Shown: positions 37,276 to 47,643 of the stretch, in pieces
How positions within the stretch are numbered: position 1 is the stretch's first letter
Layout of the letters: every line of letters starts with the position of its first letter
Assembly (NCBI GenBank): GCA_037954325.1
Contig: JBBMNZ010000036.1
Location: 1,822,001-1,886,000, forward strand
Reading direction: 5' to 3'
DNA: 64,000 nucleotides
Source: Fistularia commersonii
Taxonomy: Eukaryota; Chordata; Actinopteri; Syngnathiformes; Fistulariidae
Program-made: the position numbers and the translations under genes
Notes under the pieces: model-generated
Told to the model about the DNA's origin: nothing
Database searches by the model: none
The model's input: the letters and a program-made list of their open reading frames with translations, nothing else

Positions 37276-38967
37276 TGTGTGTGTTCAGTCTAAGTTGTAT
37301 CAATGCAGGAAAGTTGTCTCGCGGTGACCTGAACGACTGCTTCATCCCCTGCACACCCAATGGTTGCATGGAGCTCATCAGACAGACGGGTCAGACACAC
37401 ACACACACACACACACATACACACTCACACATAATCATACAGTACGTATGATCAAATACAATGAAAATATAAAAATTCTACATTTCAAACATGCTCCAAA
37501 ATTATCAGATCATTTCAATCTTTCAATGAATTGAAATATTTTTTTTAAGACTTTGCAAAAGCTCCGTATAATTAAACGTATTATGCTTTGATGGATTATC
37601 CCCACTGGCTTGTTGATTCATAAACACTGGTGTCATTTCCTGTTCCTGCTAGGTGTGAGCGTGGCGGGGAAACACGCCGTGGTCATCGGCCGCAGTAAGA
37701 TCGTTGGCGCTCCTATGCACGACCTGCTGCTGTGGAGTCACGCCACGGTCACCTGCTGCCACTCTCGGACCACCGACCTGCCCGAGCAGGTGCTGGGAAA
37801 CATACCGTTTCTTCTTGTGCCTGAATGCATCACCACGTTCAACAGTGCATTTCCTATTTGCTGCTGTGTTTACTTTGTGTTAATGCTTATCATATATGGT
37901 GACGCATTTCCTGTAGGTGAGCAGGGCGGAAATCCTTGTCGTGGGGGCGGGGCGACCAGAGATGGTTCGAGGGGATTGGCTGAAGGAAGGCTGTGTGGTC
38001 ATCGACTGCGGCATTAATTACATCCCCGGTCAGCTGCTCCGACGATAATAATTTCATAGACTGAATTGAACTGTTGCAATGTTTCGATTCTCTTGAAAGT
38101 CTGCGATTGACTTTCTCTCACATCTTTGCTGAGCCAAAGAAATGGCTTGAATCTCCCCCCCCCCCCCCCCCCCCCCTTGCTTTTATTATTTTACAGAAGA
38201 AGGAAATCACTCAAATTGTAGGAAGGAAAAAACGAATCGAGACTTTGGAATTGACTGACCACAAAAACATCCGAGCGAATGAAACAAAAATGTCATCTGA
38301 CCTTCTTTATACCCATGTTGGAGTGTCTTCTACTTGCAGATGAGACCAAGGCAAGTGGGAAGCGTGTGGTCGGCGATGTTCACTACGCCTCAGCCTATCA
38401 GAGAGCAGCTTTCATCACACCCGTTCCCGGAGGGGTGGGGCCTATGACAGTGGCCATGCTCATGCAGGTACTAAACAACAGTCTAGACATGGAAAGATTT
38501 TATTAATTAGATTTCATATTTAAAACATCACATCTCCTTTTTATACATAAATGCAGGGTTAATTATTTTAAGAAATTCAAAATCAGATGTTTTTCACCGG
38601 GATTTATAAAAATCAGACCGCGTTTTTACTCTCCAACTGCCCTTGAATGCATCTCCCTGAGGAATAATGATCAAACTAAAATATAAATTTTCACACTCCA
38701 TTGAGGTTACATTGTAATCTCTGACTCTTCTAAAATTTTTAGATTTGGATACATTTTCGTAGACTCTTGGCAAAATATTGCATTAACTGTTTTTGAAAAA
38801 AATAGTGAAATTGCAGGGTGTGATGGAAATAGATAATAATGGAGAATCTTTTTAAAATTGAAAGCTTTGATGTTTCTGTCTGGTTTGAGATTATTCTGGT
38901 GTTTTGTTTGTTGCAGAACACGGTCCAAAGCGCGCAGCGGTTTCTGCTGAAGCAGCCAAGCAGGTGA
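33969..38967 (+). CDS. mthfd1: MTHFD1-type dehydrogenase/cyclohydrolase without synthetase domain
   Basis: Ten exons with GT-AG borders and matching phases: 33969-34003, 34101-34185, 35008-35067, 35141-35194, 36572-36708, 37289-37389, 37653-37789, 37917-38028, 38340-38467 and 38917-38967, giving exactly 300 codons (299 residues). The start MATVISGNETS fits the family. The enzyme interconverts 5,10-methylene-, methenyl- and 10-formyl-tetrahydrofolate with NADP. Visible active-site motifs are intact: the Tyr-x-x-x-Lys segment (NLYISTK), VQLPLD, DKDVDG, the nucleotide-binding GRSKIVGAPMHDLLLW and the PGGVGPMTVAMLMQ signature. There is no mitochondrial leader, and the sequence is MTHFD1-like rather than MTHFD2-like (NDCFIPCTPNGCMELI). 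Known cytosolic MTHFD1 continues into a roughly 620-residue formyl-THF synthetase; here TGA follows LLKQPSR and AATAAA lies 26 bases later. An out-of-frame ATG sits 17 bases upstream of the start. The symbol denotes the family; it could be a duplicate such as mthfd1a. Confidence 0.88.
34217..34690 (+). mobile_element. hAT (Charlie-like) transposon fragment in mthfd1 intron 2
   Basis: It begins cagggtaggcaaactacggt, like the hAT terminus CAGGGGTGGGCAAACT, and ends with ctggcccgtctatcaaattt and gcggcccctgagccc. The middle frame (34390-34560) reads THMNELDVKMQRKNWFVHEM then VRAFKTKLVLFSKQM, matching the transposase segment shared with GTF2IRD2/ZBED5-type proteins. It is truncated and lacks a clean right terminus. 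Confidence 0.7.
35455..36420 (-). mobile_element. Penelope-like retroelement remnant in mthfd1 intron 4
   Basis: On the minus strand the frame at 36010-35813 reads MAQHRTATTTGRDSTAPLHL then KDKGHSCEDSDVLQL, the C-terminal part of the GIY-YIG endonuclease typical of fish Penelope-like elements. Downstream on the same strand the noncoding 3' end (35710-35455) matches the fragment at 7458-7650. The frame is interrupted and no reverse transcriptase is visible. The insertion accounts for most of the 1.4-kb intron 4, whose neighbours are much shorter. Confidence 0.65.
37206..37436. repeat. (GT)n and (CA)n arrays flanking mthfd1 exon 6
   Basis: A GT array at about 37206-37284 ends four bases before the acceptor of exon 6 (tgtgttcag at 37288), and a CA array at about 37394-37436 starts right after its donor. 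The exon thus sits between complementary repeats that could pair in the transcript. Confidence 0.95.
38155..38176. repeat. Poly-C run
   Basis: A run of 22 C in mthfd1 intron 8. Assembly length may be unreliable. Confidence 0.9.
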
Positions 38968-38992
38968 AAGTGCACCTGAACGGGAGGATTAG

Positions 38993-38998
38993 AATAAA
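38993..38998 (+). terminator. mthfd1 poly(A) signal
   Basis: AATAAA lies 26 bases after the TGA of the tenth exon. It is followed by ordinary AT-rich sequence. Its presence supports real termination of the transcript at the short form. Confidence 0.65.
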
Positions 38999-39014
38999 AT
39001 ACACTGCCCAGAAA

Positions 39015-39976
39015 TCACATGTCAAGTCCCTGGATCTTTGTAGAGCTACTCAACACGACTAACGTCCAAGACACTATAGGTGTTACATGGATCTGGATAA
39101 TAGCAAAAAAGATCGAAGAAAAAATCTGAAAAAAAAACACCTTCATCACTCTTAAATGTAAAGAACAAAAAAAAGAAATAACACCGAATTGCAAAAAAGA
39201 AAAACTGGGCGTGGGAGGAGTTTGGGGAGACCGTGGAAGACAACTTCTGGTGGGCTTCGAGGAGATTCTGGTCTGCCGGTCATGGTCTGTGACTTGAAAA
39301 TGTCGGACAAATCCTTTTCCTGGTTGTGACAGGTTTGTTAGCTTAGGAGTTGCCTGACCTTCCTTTACAATGTCCAGCTTTTCTTCAAAACTCCATCTAG
39401 AAAATGGCTTTAAGAATATATTAGCAACTAAATCTGTTTCTTCTCCTCCTGCAGCCATTGTGGGTTGACAAAACCAATATTAAACAAACACAACTATATT
39501 TCTGTTTGCAGCTCGCTAGTACGCTTCTCCATGCTAATACACTTGTCCACTCTCTGACTATCCAATCAGAGGGTGTGAATACGCTGACGTTGCTGTAGCC
39601 TGCTAGAAGGCTTTGATGTCGCCAGCTCAAAATCTGATTGGTTGAAGCAACAGCATCATCAACACTTATTTTTTTGCAAGGGCTAGTAGAACTGATTGTG
39701 CACCCCCCCAACCCTCCGGCAGATTTCTTTGTCTTTGGCCCTGCCTGGCAACAGATGATGGCTGAAATACGATTGGTTAAATACTTTAATTAGAAAATAT
39801 GAAAATGCATGTCTGGAAGCAGCACAACCAGGGGAAAAGCTATGAAAGGAAGTGAACATACCATTTGGAATTATTTAATAAGTATTCATGGAAAAAATAT
39901 AATTAACATCTGTGATTCAGATTTTTTTTTAGGCCAGCAGAGGAGGCCTTGCAGGCCCTGACGGCCCACCACTGCA
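39015..39976 (-). mobile_element. hAT transposon fragment with ZMYM-like transposase start
   Basis: The right end, read on the minus strand, starts cagtggtgggccgtcagggc, a known hAT terminus. About 500 bases inward a frame starts ATG at 39458 and reads MAAGGEETDLVANIFLKPFS then RWSFEEKLDIVKEGQATPKL, the start of the transposase family that includes ZMYM1-like proteins. The frame loses similarity after about 70 codons and stops. No left terminus is seen, so the element is truncated. It lies immediately behind mthfd1. Confidence 0.65.
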
Positions 39977-40019
39977 AACAACACATCCTAGTACGAGACA
40001 AAGAGTAAATCATATTGAC

Positions 40020-40345
40020 GCCTATTAGTTCTCCAAGGCGGAAATGCTTCCGTGTTGCTGGGAAGCCGCGCAGGCGCAGCTTTAAACTTGGCGCCGTCAC
40101 GTCGGCTTCGGTGACGTCATTACGTAATTTCTCCGCGGGCCCGATGGCGTTCACGCCCACGACACGTATTTCCGCCGCTCCCAGTTGCTGCCCATCTTAG
40201 GCGCGACTCAGTTGCGGTAAACGGGTAAACATTTATTTTCTAAGAATAGAATCGTGATTTAAATATGCGTAAACCCTGAAATTAACGATTGTTTTCTTTT
40301 GTGGCCTGGGCGACGCAACACCGGTCGGATCACTTCCGGCTTGAA
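40020..40345. promoter_or_regulatory. Promoter-like block with CRE and ETS-type sites
   Basis: This GC-rich patch in AT-rich surroundings has a perfect CRE palindrome, tgacgtca, at 40112-40119 next to tacgtaa. ETS-type cttccgg words occur near 40333. These are hallmarks of housekeeping promoters. No gene I can assign starts here: on the plus strand an ATG at 40144 opens only 18 codons. It could serve a noncoding RNA or be residual sequence of a mobile element. Confidence 0.4.
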
Positions 40346-40360
40346 AGTGTACCGGTAACG

Positions 40361-40397
<37 letters not shown>

Positions 40398-42062
40398 ATT
40401 TGAATCCATGGAGAAAAGATTTTCCCCCGTTACTCGCTTGTAATAAATTGCTGGATAACAAAGTTTAAAAATACCTGTAACGCAAAACTAATGTGACACT
40501 TTCTATATCAAACGTTACAGTACATGTTTCCCCTTGCAAAATCACACTACAATTACAGTTTTAGCTTGCAGGTTTAGGTCAGTCATCGTTTGACTTTAGT
40601 TTTTAATGCTATTTCCATACATGATTTTATGAAGAGTCAATATTCTATTCAAGGAAGGGGGAAAGCCTCTTAGAGAAAACTACAGTATTTTTGCCGAAAC
40701 GCAAAATTTAATTCACGTTACTTATTTGTTTTTTTATATTGAATGCACTTTCAAGTGAAACGTCCAAATTATTGCATTTATTTTCCAACTCAATATAATT
40801 GGTGCAAAAGGACATTTATTTGCAAAACTTTATTATTCCATCCATGAAAAAACAGACGCGTTGTTACGAAACATTGCATTTCTTTTTTAACAATGAAACA
40901 GTGAAAAAAGAAAAGTCGAGGGTACAAAGCGTCACTCAAAACACCCAATATCAGCGATCAATAATAACCACTGATCAATAGTCAAGTTAGAAAAAGGATT
41001 GTACTTCTGTTACTCCCCTGTTCCTGCCGCGTGGCCCCCTTCAAAATAAAAGCCGACCCAGTAACTCTAGTACGATGATGGAAAAAAAAAGGAAAAATGG
41101 CAAAAAAGGAAACGATATATTCAATTTCTTCACAAATATAAAATGTCAGATTAGAAAAAAATAGATTTGAAATATTAAATAAAAAGCAGCAACGCTGTCA
41201 AGATTTTTTTTTTTAATCAAACAATGTATTACATGATGGAATATTTTTATGGAGACGAAATATACATATAATTGTTCTTATGAACTATTTAAAAAAACAA
41301 ATAAAAACAAACAAACATTAGCGTTACATAGGATTGGCCATTAGGGGGCAACACCACCAAAGGAATGAGAGAGCCATTTCCACAAAATTGAAATTTGAGT
41401 TTCCGAAACATAATTTACCGAGGCGGACGTCTGCTTTCAGCCTTAATAATTGCATCGTTAAAAAACAATAAAAAATCAAATGTTGAACAACAACATGTAA
41501 ATTTGGCAGACAGTTGTGAGTGAAACAAACAAACAAGACTTAAATCGTAATATTAGCTTAAAACATAATGTGCAAAGAAAGGTTCTATTCCAGTTTAATC
41601 TTGCTTTTTTTTTTTATAAAAATAAAATTCTTTTGACTTGAAGAGAGAGGAGTAACAAACTAAACAGATTGTTTTTTGCTTTCACTATTATGAATCTAGA
41701 TAGAAAACAAAATGGAATTTCCTGTTTGGTGAAAGGTGAATTTTTTTTTTTTAAATTCATTATAACTGAGTTTGTGTTTTAATGTATTAATAAATAAAGG
41801 TAAACTGTCGTATGAAATACAGGCAGCTTTTGGGATCCATATCAGATGACTTTTTTTGTTTTGTTTTTGTTCGAAGGTCGACTTTCAATCACCACATACT
41901 GGAAACCAACGAGACGCAATATGAATATTCAGAAAGTGACAATGTCTCTGGCGTCACACAACGGTCACATGACATTCATACACACCTGGAACACGTACAT
42001 CGTCGCACAGCAATGTGAAACACAAACACGAAAACACGACCCACCGCCGTTATCCGACGGCG
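40346..42062. other. Spacer including the ZBTB25 3' UTR
   Basis: A poly-T run (40365-40393) is followed by AT-rich sequence. The part nearest 42062 must contain the ZBTB25 3' UTR on the minus strand. Several minus-strand AATAAA candidates exist (for example tttatt words near 41760-41800) but none can be chosen. Confidence 0.4.
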
Positions 42063-44436
42063 TCACTCGACCGGCACGCCGTCCACGCTCTCCTGGGAGA
42101 CCTCCGAGTCCAGCGAGTAGCAGGAGCTGCCGTTGTCCTGAGCGTCTCTGTTGGGCTCGTCCGGCAACGCGGCCGCTCCGGCAGAGGCCCCGCCCCCTTC
42201 GCCGGGGTCGCAGCAGTGGGCGGAGCCCTGGAAGAGTTGGCCGCAGAGGCGGTTATAGCGGTGCAGGCGCGAAGGCTTGCCAGTGTGCATGTACATGTGC
42301 TCCTGCAGCTGGCTTTTGTGCGAGAAGCGCAGGCTGCATACGGCGCAGGCGATCTTGCGTTTGCGCGAGTGTACGACGGCGGGCGAGGGGCTACCCCCGC
42401 CCTGCTCCCCGCCTCCCCCCCGGCTCCGCCGCAGCTCCGCCGCCAGCTGGTTGGCGAGGGCTTGACTCTGACGAAGGGCCTCTTCCAGGCAGCCGGCGTC
42501 CAGCGCACCGTGGCCACCCGGTGGCCCGTCGTCCCCGGCGACGTCCGGCTCGCCGCTCTGCGGCAGCCCCTCCATGAAGCGGGCCGGGTCGAGGGCGTGA
42601 CTGAAGAGATGCTCTCTCAGACCCTCCGGGGAGGAGCAGCGCTCGCCGCAGCGGGGGCACAGCAACGCCGGCGGCCGCTCTTTGAAAAGCAGGCCTGGGC
42701 TGCCCCCGCGCGCCGACGAGGGCGACCCCATCCCCGGCCCCTCCTCTCCCTCGCCGTCCTCATCTTCCACGCGCTCCTGCTTGATGCGGCTCGAGATGTC
42801 CGAGTCGTCCCCGGACGCCACCGAACACACGTTGCGCAGCGTCGAGGCTTGGTGGTCCGACGAGACGCCGTCCAGCCCTACGGCGAGGGACCGGCCCCCG
42901 CGCCGCCCGTCCTCCGTGGAGCTGCGGGATGCCCCGGTCGTCTTGGGGACGCCGGGCGCCTCCTTGTTGGCCAGCTGGGACGAGATCTGGATCCCGTACA
43001 GATTGGACATGCGGACGGCGTCGGCGGCGATGTCGGCGGCAGGGTCGCCGGGCTTCCTGCACAGCTGGTAGGCATGGAGGAATTTGATTCCCTCCTGAAG
43101 GCGCGCCTGATCCACTGGCTGCTTCGGACACAGACCGGTATACATGATGTGCAGCAGGTAACTGAAGACGTCCGGCTGGATGTCGGTGGGCTGGATCTTT
43201 ATGCACTCGCTGAGAGACAAAACACACATGAAAACATCTCAGATATTCAAAATATCGTATTTTTCACACTTTAAGGCGCACTTAAAATCCTTGCATTTTC
43301 TCAAAAATCGTCCGCATGCCTTATAATCCGGTGCACGTAATGTATGAATTCTTGTTGTGCTTACTGACCTCCAACCGATTTTATGTGGTGCACCGTGCTC
43401 ATAAATCTGCCAAAATGTTTTCGTACGACTTTGTTGAGCGACACAGCCGCATCGCTTGATTCATTGTCGGACCGGTCCCACCTGACACGGGGACGTCGTG
43501 TTAAAGTCGGTCCTTGATTAAATATTGGTTGCAAAAACGTTGTTCCAACCTCACACTAACTTCAGGTGTCCGCTATCGCTGGCAACGATAAACCAACGAG
43601 AGAACAATACTTAGTACGTCTACCTCTTTTTGTAACAGCGGTACGTGCAGTGCTTCAACATAATATTACTGAGGACCCTCAAAAATGCCACCTGTTAAGA
43701 AACATGCTTAGGAAGCGGAATACAAACTATCAGTCACACAGTAGATGATGGGAATAGAGCAGCTGTGAAAGAATTTAACATGAATGAATCAATGGTACCC
43801 AACTGAAGGAAGCAAGCGGATGCACCAAGTAAAGAAAACTAAACCTTCTCTGAGGGAACAAAGTGAGACGGCCACATTTAGAGGACAAAATTGAACAGCG
43901 GGTTATTGAATGAGTGAATGAGTTGAATAAAGTTTGTCTCTTTTGTTTGGTTTTATATACCTTATGTTTTATCATGAGCCTTAAAACGCGCTGCGCCTTA
44001 TGAATGAAAATAGACCCGTTCATTGATATTGCGCTTTATAATGCGGTGCACCTTGTGGTCCGCATTTCAGGTGCATGTTTCGGCAAGGCCTTTTATTTGG
44101 ATTCAGTTTTACTCAGTACGTTCGGTTAAATTTTGTTTTCCATGAAACCCCTACATTGAGAACCCAAGGTCTGAATAGTGATTTGAAGGAGCTTAATAAA
44201 AAGCTCATAGAAAACTGGAAAAATTGAATGAAAGTTCTCGAGGACGCTGAGAGATGTTCTCACCTGGACTGGTGGATGAAGATCATCTTGAAGTAGTTTG
44301 AGAAGGAGGCCAGGACGGCTCGGTGGGCCTTGAAGTAGACATTGCCGATGGCAACGGTGCAGTCGCACAGGAAGCCGAACTCCCTCTGAACGTTCAGCTG
44401 CTGCAGCAGGAAGAGGCTGTGGGCCGACACCTCCAT
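42063..44436 (-). CDS. zbtb25: ZBTB25, BTB-zinc finger protein
   Basis: Two coding exons on the minus strand, 44264-44436 and 42063-43209, join in phase across codon AG|C to give 439 residues; I recall human ZBTB25 as 435. The start MEVSAHSLFLLQQLN lies four bases inside its exon. The BTB domain spans about residues 20-110 (REFGFLCDCTVAIG, FKAHRAVLASFSNYF, SSECIKIQPTDIQPDVFSYL). Two C2H2 fingers follow in the second half (CPRCGERCSSPEGLREHLFS and CAVCSLRFSHKSQLQEHMYM), and the tail ends VDGVPVE. BTB domains dimerise; the protein is a nuclear factor, reported to repress NFAT targets. SLYGIQIS-type wording (NLYGIQISS) is family-specific. The second exon is unusually GC-rich, with Gly- and Ala-rich insertions. 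It converges on mthfd1 and diverges from zbtb1. Confidence 0.93.
43247..44070 (-). mobile_element. pogo-like DNA transposon in the ZBTB25 intron
   Basis: The ends are imperfectly inverted: ccttataatccggtgcac near 43318 and gctttataatgcggtgcacc near 44032, with further outer similarity. Inside, decayed plus-strand codons around 43750-43860 (AVKEFNMNESMV) resemble the helix-turn-helix start of fish pogo/jerky-type transposases. The element makes up most of the 1.05-kb intron between the two ZBTB25 coding exons. The strand given is that of the host gene's transcription; element orientation appears plus. Confidence 0.55.
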
Positions 44437-44699
44437 GATCCTAACACACACACACACACACACACATAAGAGGGGGATCGTTTTTCATCCTCGGATCATT
44501 TAACAAATTGATTACATGAATAAACTTACTTTTCTATTTATCGACACATTGGGGAAACCTCTTGTCACTTTCCTTCCTGGATTTTTTTGTGTGTTTGCGA
44601 AAGAACCACAAAGTGTTACTGAGCTAATAACTGCGGGACCGTGAGGACAAAAAAATTAAAATAAAAAAGGTAAAATACTGAAATAGAAAATTAAGTTGG

Positions 44700-44931
44700 G
44701 TTTAGAATTTTTTCATTTTGTTTAATTTTCTATGGATGATTACATACAAAATAATGTCAGTGCATTTATATGATCATTGATGATTTTAAAGTTAAAATAT
44801 AATGAAGAAAAAAATGCAAATATTTAAATTGCAATTTTCATTCTGTTCAATTTCCATGGTACCTAGTTGGTCCATGCATTAAAATTAAATAAGAAAAATG
44901 GCCCACCAGCCAAAATAATTGCCCACCCCTG
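44700..44931 (+). mobile_element. hAT-type MITE copy 1
   Basis: This copy aligns with 46700-46964 over cattttgtttaattttctat, catttatatgatcat, gattttaaagtt and ggcccaccagccaaaataat. The right end tgcccacccctgc is a hAT terminus. It lies in the ZBTB25 5' intron. Confidence 0.6.
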
Positions 44932-45399
44932 CTTTATATGATGTGTGAATGACAGAGTGATTGGTTGTACATCTATATGATGAGTGAACAGCTGCATGCC
45001 TCTATGTTAGTGGCAAACAACCAGTCCGATTAAGCAGTAATGAATGAATGACGAGTAAAAGAAACAAAGAGTTTAATCAAAAACCATGTGAAAATTAACT
45101 CTGACTTCAGACCGACGCCTTGCATGAAATCCATTTGATGCCTAACAATGCACTTGGTCGATGTTTCACAATAAAATAATAAATATTGAACTTTCACCGA
45201 TAAGAAAGTCTCAAACGCACACAATCTACTTTAATACTTCAATGCATGCGTAAGTTAAAGTATTTTTGGACTTTTGCAGTACATATGTAGAGAGCATCAC
45301 CAGGAGTCGAATGAGGACATTCAAAATCAATCAGAATATAAATAAACCGACTGGAGGGGTTGATGGTGATTCCTGAGGTCACGATGCACTTCAGGACAC

Positions 45400-45816
45400 A
45401 CGCACTTGTGCGCGTGCGCGTGCGGAAGAGGCGTCTGAATAAGAAATAAAAAAATTAAAAAAATTAAATAAAATCAACAAATCAAATGGCACCGGCGCGA
45501 CCAGACAACAACACGGGCACGCGCGTGCACGCCCCAACCGCGCAACCGCGCGCCTGAAATCACCCCCCCACCAAAAAAAATCATCATCAGCCTCATTCAC
45601 ATTCACCAGCACACACGTCCTAATTCACTTACGCGCGCACGGACGCGCGCACACGCCGCCCCCTTCCGCCCTCGTCCGCGCCGTGCACGCCCGCGGCGAC
45701 CGGCCGGCGGTAATCGGCGTTCTTACCGCAGAAATCTGCAGATTGTCCTCAGACTCCTGAGCCGATTTGTTTCTGCACCGCCGATCTCGCCCGAAGCCGC
45801 GTCACGTCTCGCGAGA
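45400..45816. promoter_or_regulatory. ZBTB25 CpG-rich promoter with TCTCGCGAGA element
   Basis: A CpG-rich block surrounds the 5' end of zbtb25. The exact palindrome tctcgcgaga lies at 45807-45816, a known vertebrate promoter element bound by BANP and typical of housekeeping genes. It stands just upstream, in the minus direction, of the 5' noncoding exon, where a start site would be expected. Confidence 0.65.
45728..45800 (-). other. zbtb25: ZBTB25 5' noncoding exon
   Basis: The minus strand ends in a strong donor, TTCTGCG|GTAAGAAC at 45728/45727. The next acceptor is tgtgtgttag before 44440, four bases ahead of the ZBTB25 ATG. The upper border is not defined; transcription probably starts close to the tctcgcgaga palindrome. 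No ATG in frame with the protein is present. Confidence 0.6.
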
Positions 45817-45959
45817 AGATGTGGCAGGCCCACGTGAGCCGGTAAACGTTGACTAATCAATAACTCAATAACGGATATGTTTTCCGTGTCCCACGCGTCA
45901 GGAAACCGGATCCGTGGGGCGTCGTGCGCACGCAACGACAGAGGTGTAAACAATATTAA

Positions 45960-46600
45960 ATAATCGATAGTGATGAGTGGGGAATGTCATACTTCCTCCT
46001 TTGCAGAATCACGTGTCTCAGAAAAGGCAAATATATCCCGAAACAGGAAGCAGCAAGTTAAATATATGTATGTTCCAAGTTTTTTTTTTAAATTTATTTA
46101 TATATTTTGAATTTTATTTATCTATCTATTTATCTATTTTATTTTACTTTCTTTTGTGTCTAGCATTAAACATTTCTCACAAACCTTTAACACTGTTAAC
46201 GTCTGATTACATACAGCACGAGTGTCCTTCTGTCCTTTGCTCCCTCATTCCCGGTTTTTTCATTGACATTCGATTCAACCTTGCCATGTTTATTTGTAGA
46301 TATGTATATTTGTGTATACTGTTTATGTTCAATAAAAAAATCCCGAAACAGGAAGTTGAAATTAGAAAAATCTATTCAAAAATGTGTCAAATAAAACATC
46401 TGGAGAATTACAGCAAGGGATAAATGGTATATATGTTAGGTTATTTTGCATCTTAATGCATTAATGACAGTAATGGATGTGACCATTCCAATTTAGTTTG
46501 GAAATGTTTTATTAAATTTCAGTTTGCGACCATATCAGAAAAATTCAGTTGTTTGGACTTTTTCTCTGGCAGCATGAAGGTTTCCCACATACTTAGGAAA
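45960..46600. other. Intergenic between zbtb25 and zbtb1
   Basis: AT-rich, with short tatct and ttta repeats near 46085-46145. No gene or element was recognised. Confidence 0.4.
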
Positions 46601-46637
46601 AGACGACTCCTCTGATGGATCAGGTTAGATCAGACCC

Positions 46638-46964
46638 AGGCATTTTATGGCCCGTGGGTCACATCCGTCCCGTCTTGTTTTGTTATACGGACCACCAAAC
46701 TATTTTTTTGTATATTTTTCAATTTGTATCGAATTTAGAAACTCTTCGTTTTTTTTCCTTTTGTTTGATTTTCTATGTACAAAATAATCTCGGTTCATTT
46801 ATATGATCATGAATGATTTTAAAGTTGAAATAAAATGCCAATAAAATTCAAATATCTAAATTGCAATTTTCATCTTGTTCAATTCACAGGAAACCAAGTT
46901 GGCATGCACATAAAATTTGAAATAAGAAAAACAGCCCGCCAGCCAAAATAATTACCCACCCCAG
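46638..46964 (+). mobile_element. hAT-type MITE copy 2
   Basis: This copy is related to 44700-44931 in the same orientation. It contains cccgtgggtcacatccg on the left, the shared catttatatgatcatgaatg core and the right end attacccacccca. It has no coding capacity. Confidence 0.6.
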
Positions 46965-47629
46965 GGTTAGATTATAAATGTGACCTCTATTGGCCAAAGG
47001 GTCAACCCCCTTCATAGGGGGCTATTCTTAAATGATGCATCTTACCAGCAGCATAGAGTATCTTCTTTGTCTTCAGTCTGAATTGCATTTCTTTTTTTTT
47101 CTTGTTTAAAATACTTATATCAAGCTACATGTGCAGCTTGGTATTCTGAATACATATTCAAATCAATATCATTCAATATCAGCCTAATAGTTTGTCCTTT
47201 GTATTTATAAAAAAATTGTATAGTGTTATTTGTCTGTTTTTTGGCTTTTAGGTCCAACCTTACTGATATTTCTGAAAACAAAACTTTAACATTTTACATT
47301 GCACTCTGTTGTTAGCATACTAATATGCTTGGCTAACGTTATTCGGGCCTCACTTCCTCCACTTTTTATGTTCCTAAGATACATATAAATATCAAACAAG
47401 GAACTCATGTTTAACAAGACTTTGAATATTAAAAGTATTGAGAGGTTCTCTGAATGATAACGATGACAGGCTTGAGCTAGTGTGATATTTTATAAATGCA
47501 AATATTGCTGTTCTAGTTCTGATACTTGCTTATGAATATCCTGTATCGTTTTTGAAAAAGAAGGTTGCAGGTCTTAATGCGGTTACTTCACATTTTTAAG
47601 GCCAATGGTGATGGCTTTTATTTATTAAC
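46965..47629. other. Intergenic, AT-rich
   Basis: No gene, exon or complete repeat was recognised. Confidence 0.4.
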
Positions 47630-47643
47630 ATTAATCTAAATTT

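Noticed and set aside
38950..38975. Splice donor CAG|GTGAAAG at the end of mthfd1 exon 10
   Set aside because: It is a plausible donor, but no downstream synthetase exon is visible before zbtb25 and a poly(A) signal follows at once. I kept the stop-codon reading and recorded the alternative in the finding.
42015..43274. 419-codon plus-strand frame over ZBTB25
   Set aside because: It is antisense to the clearly conserved ZBTB25 coding exon and its composition follows from the GC-rich third positions of that gene.
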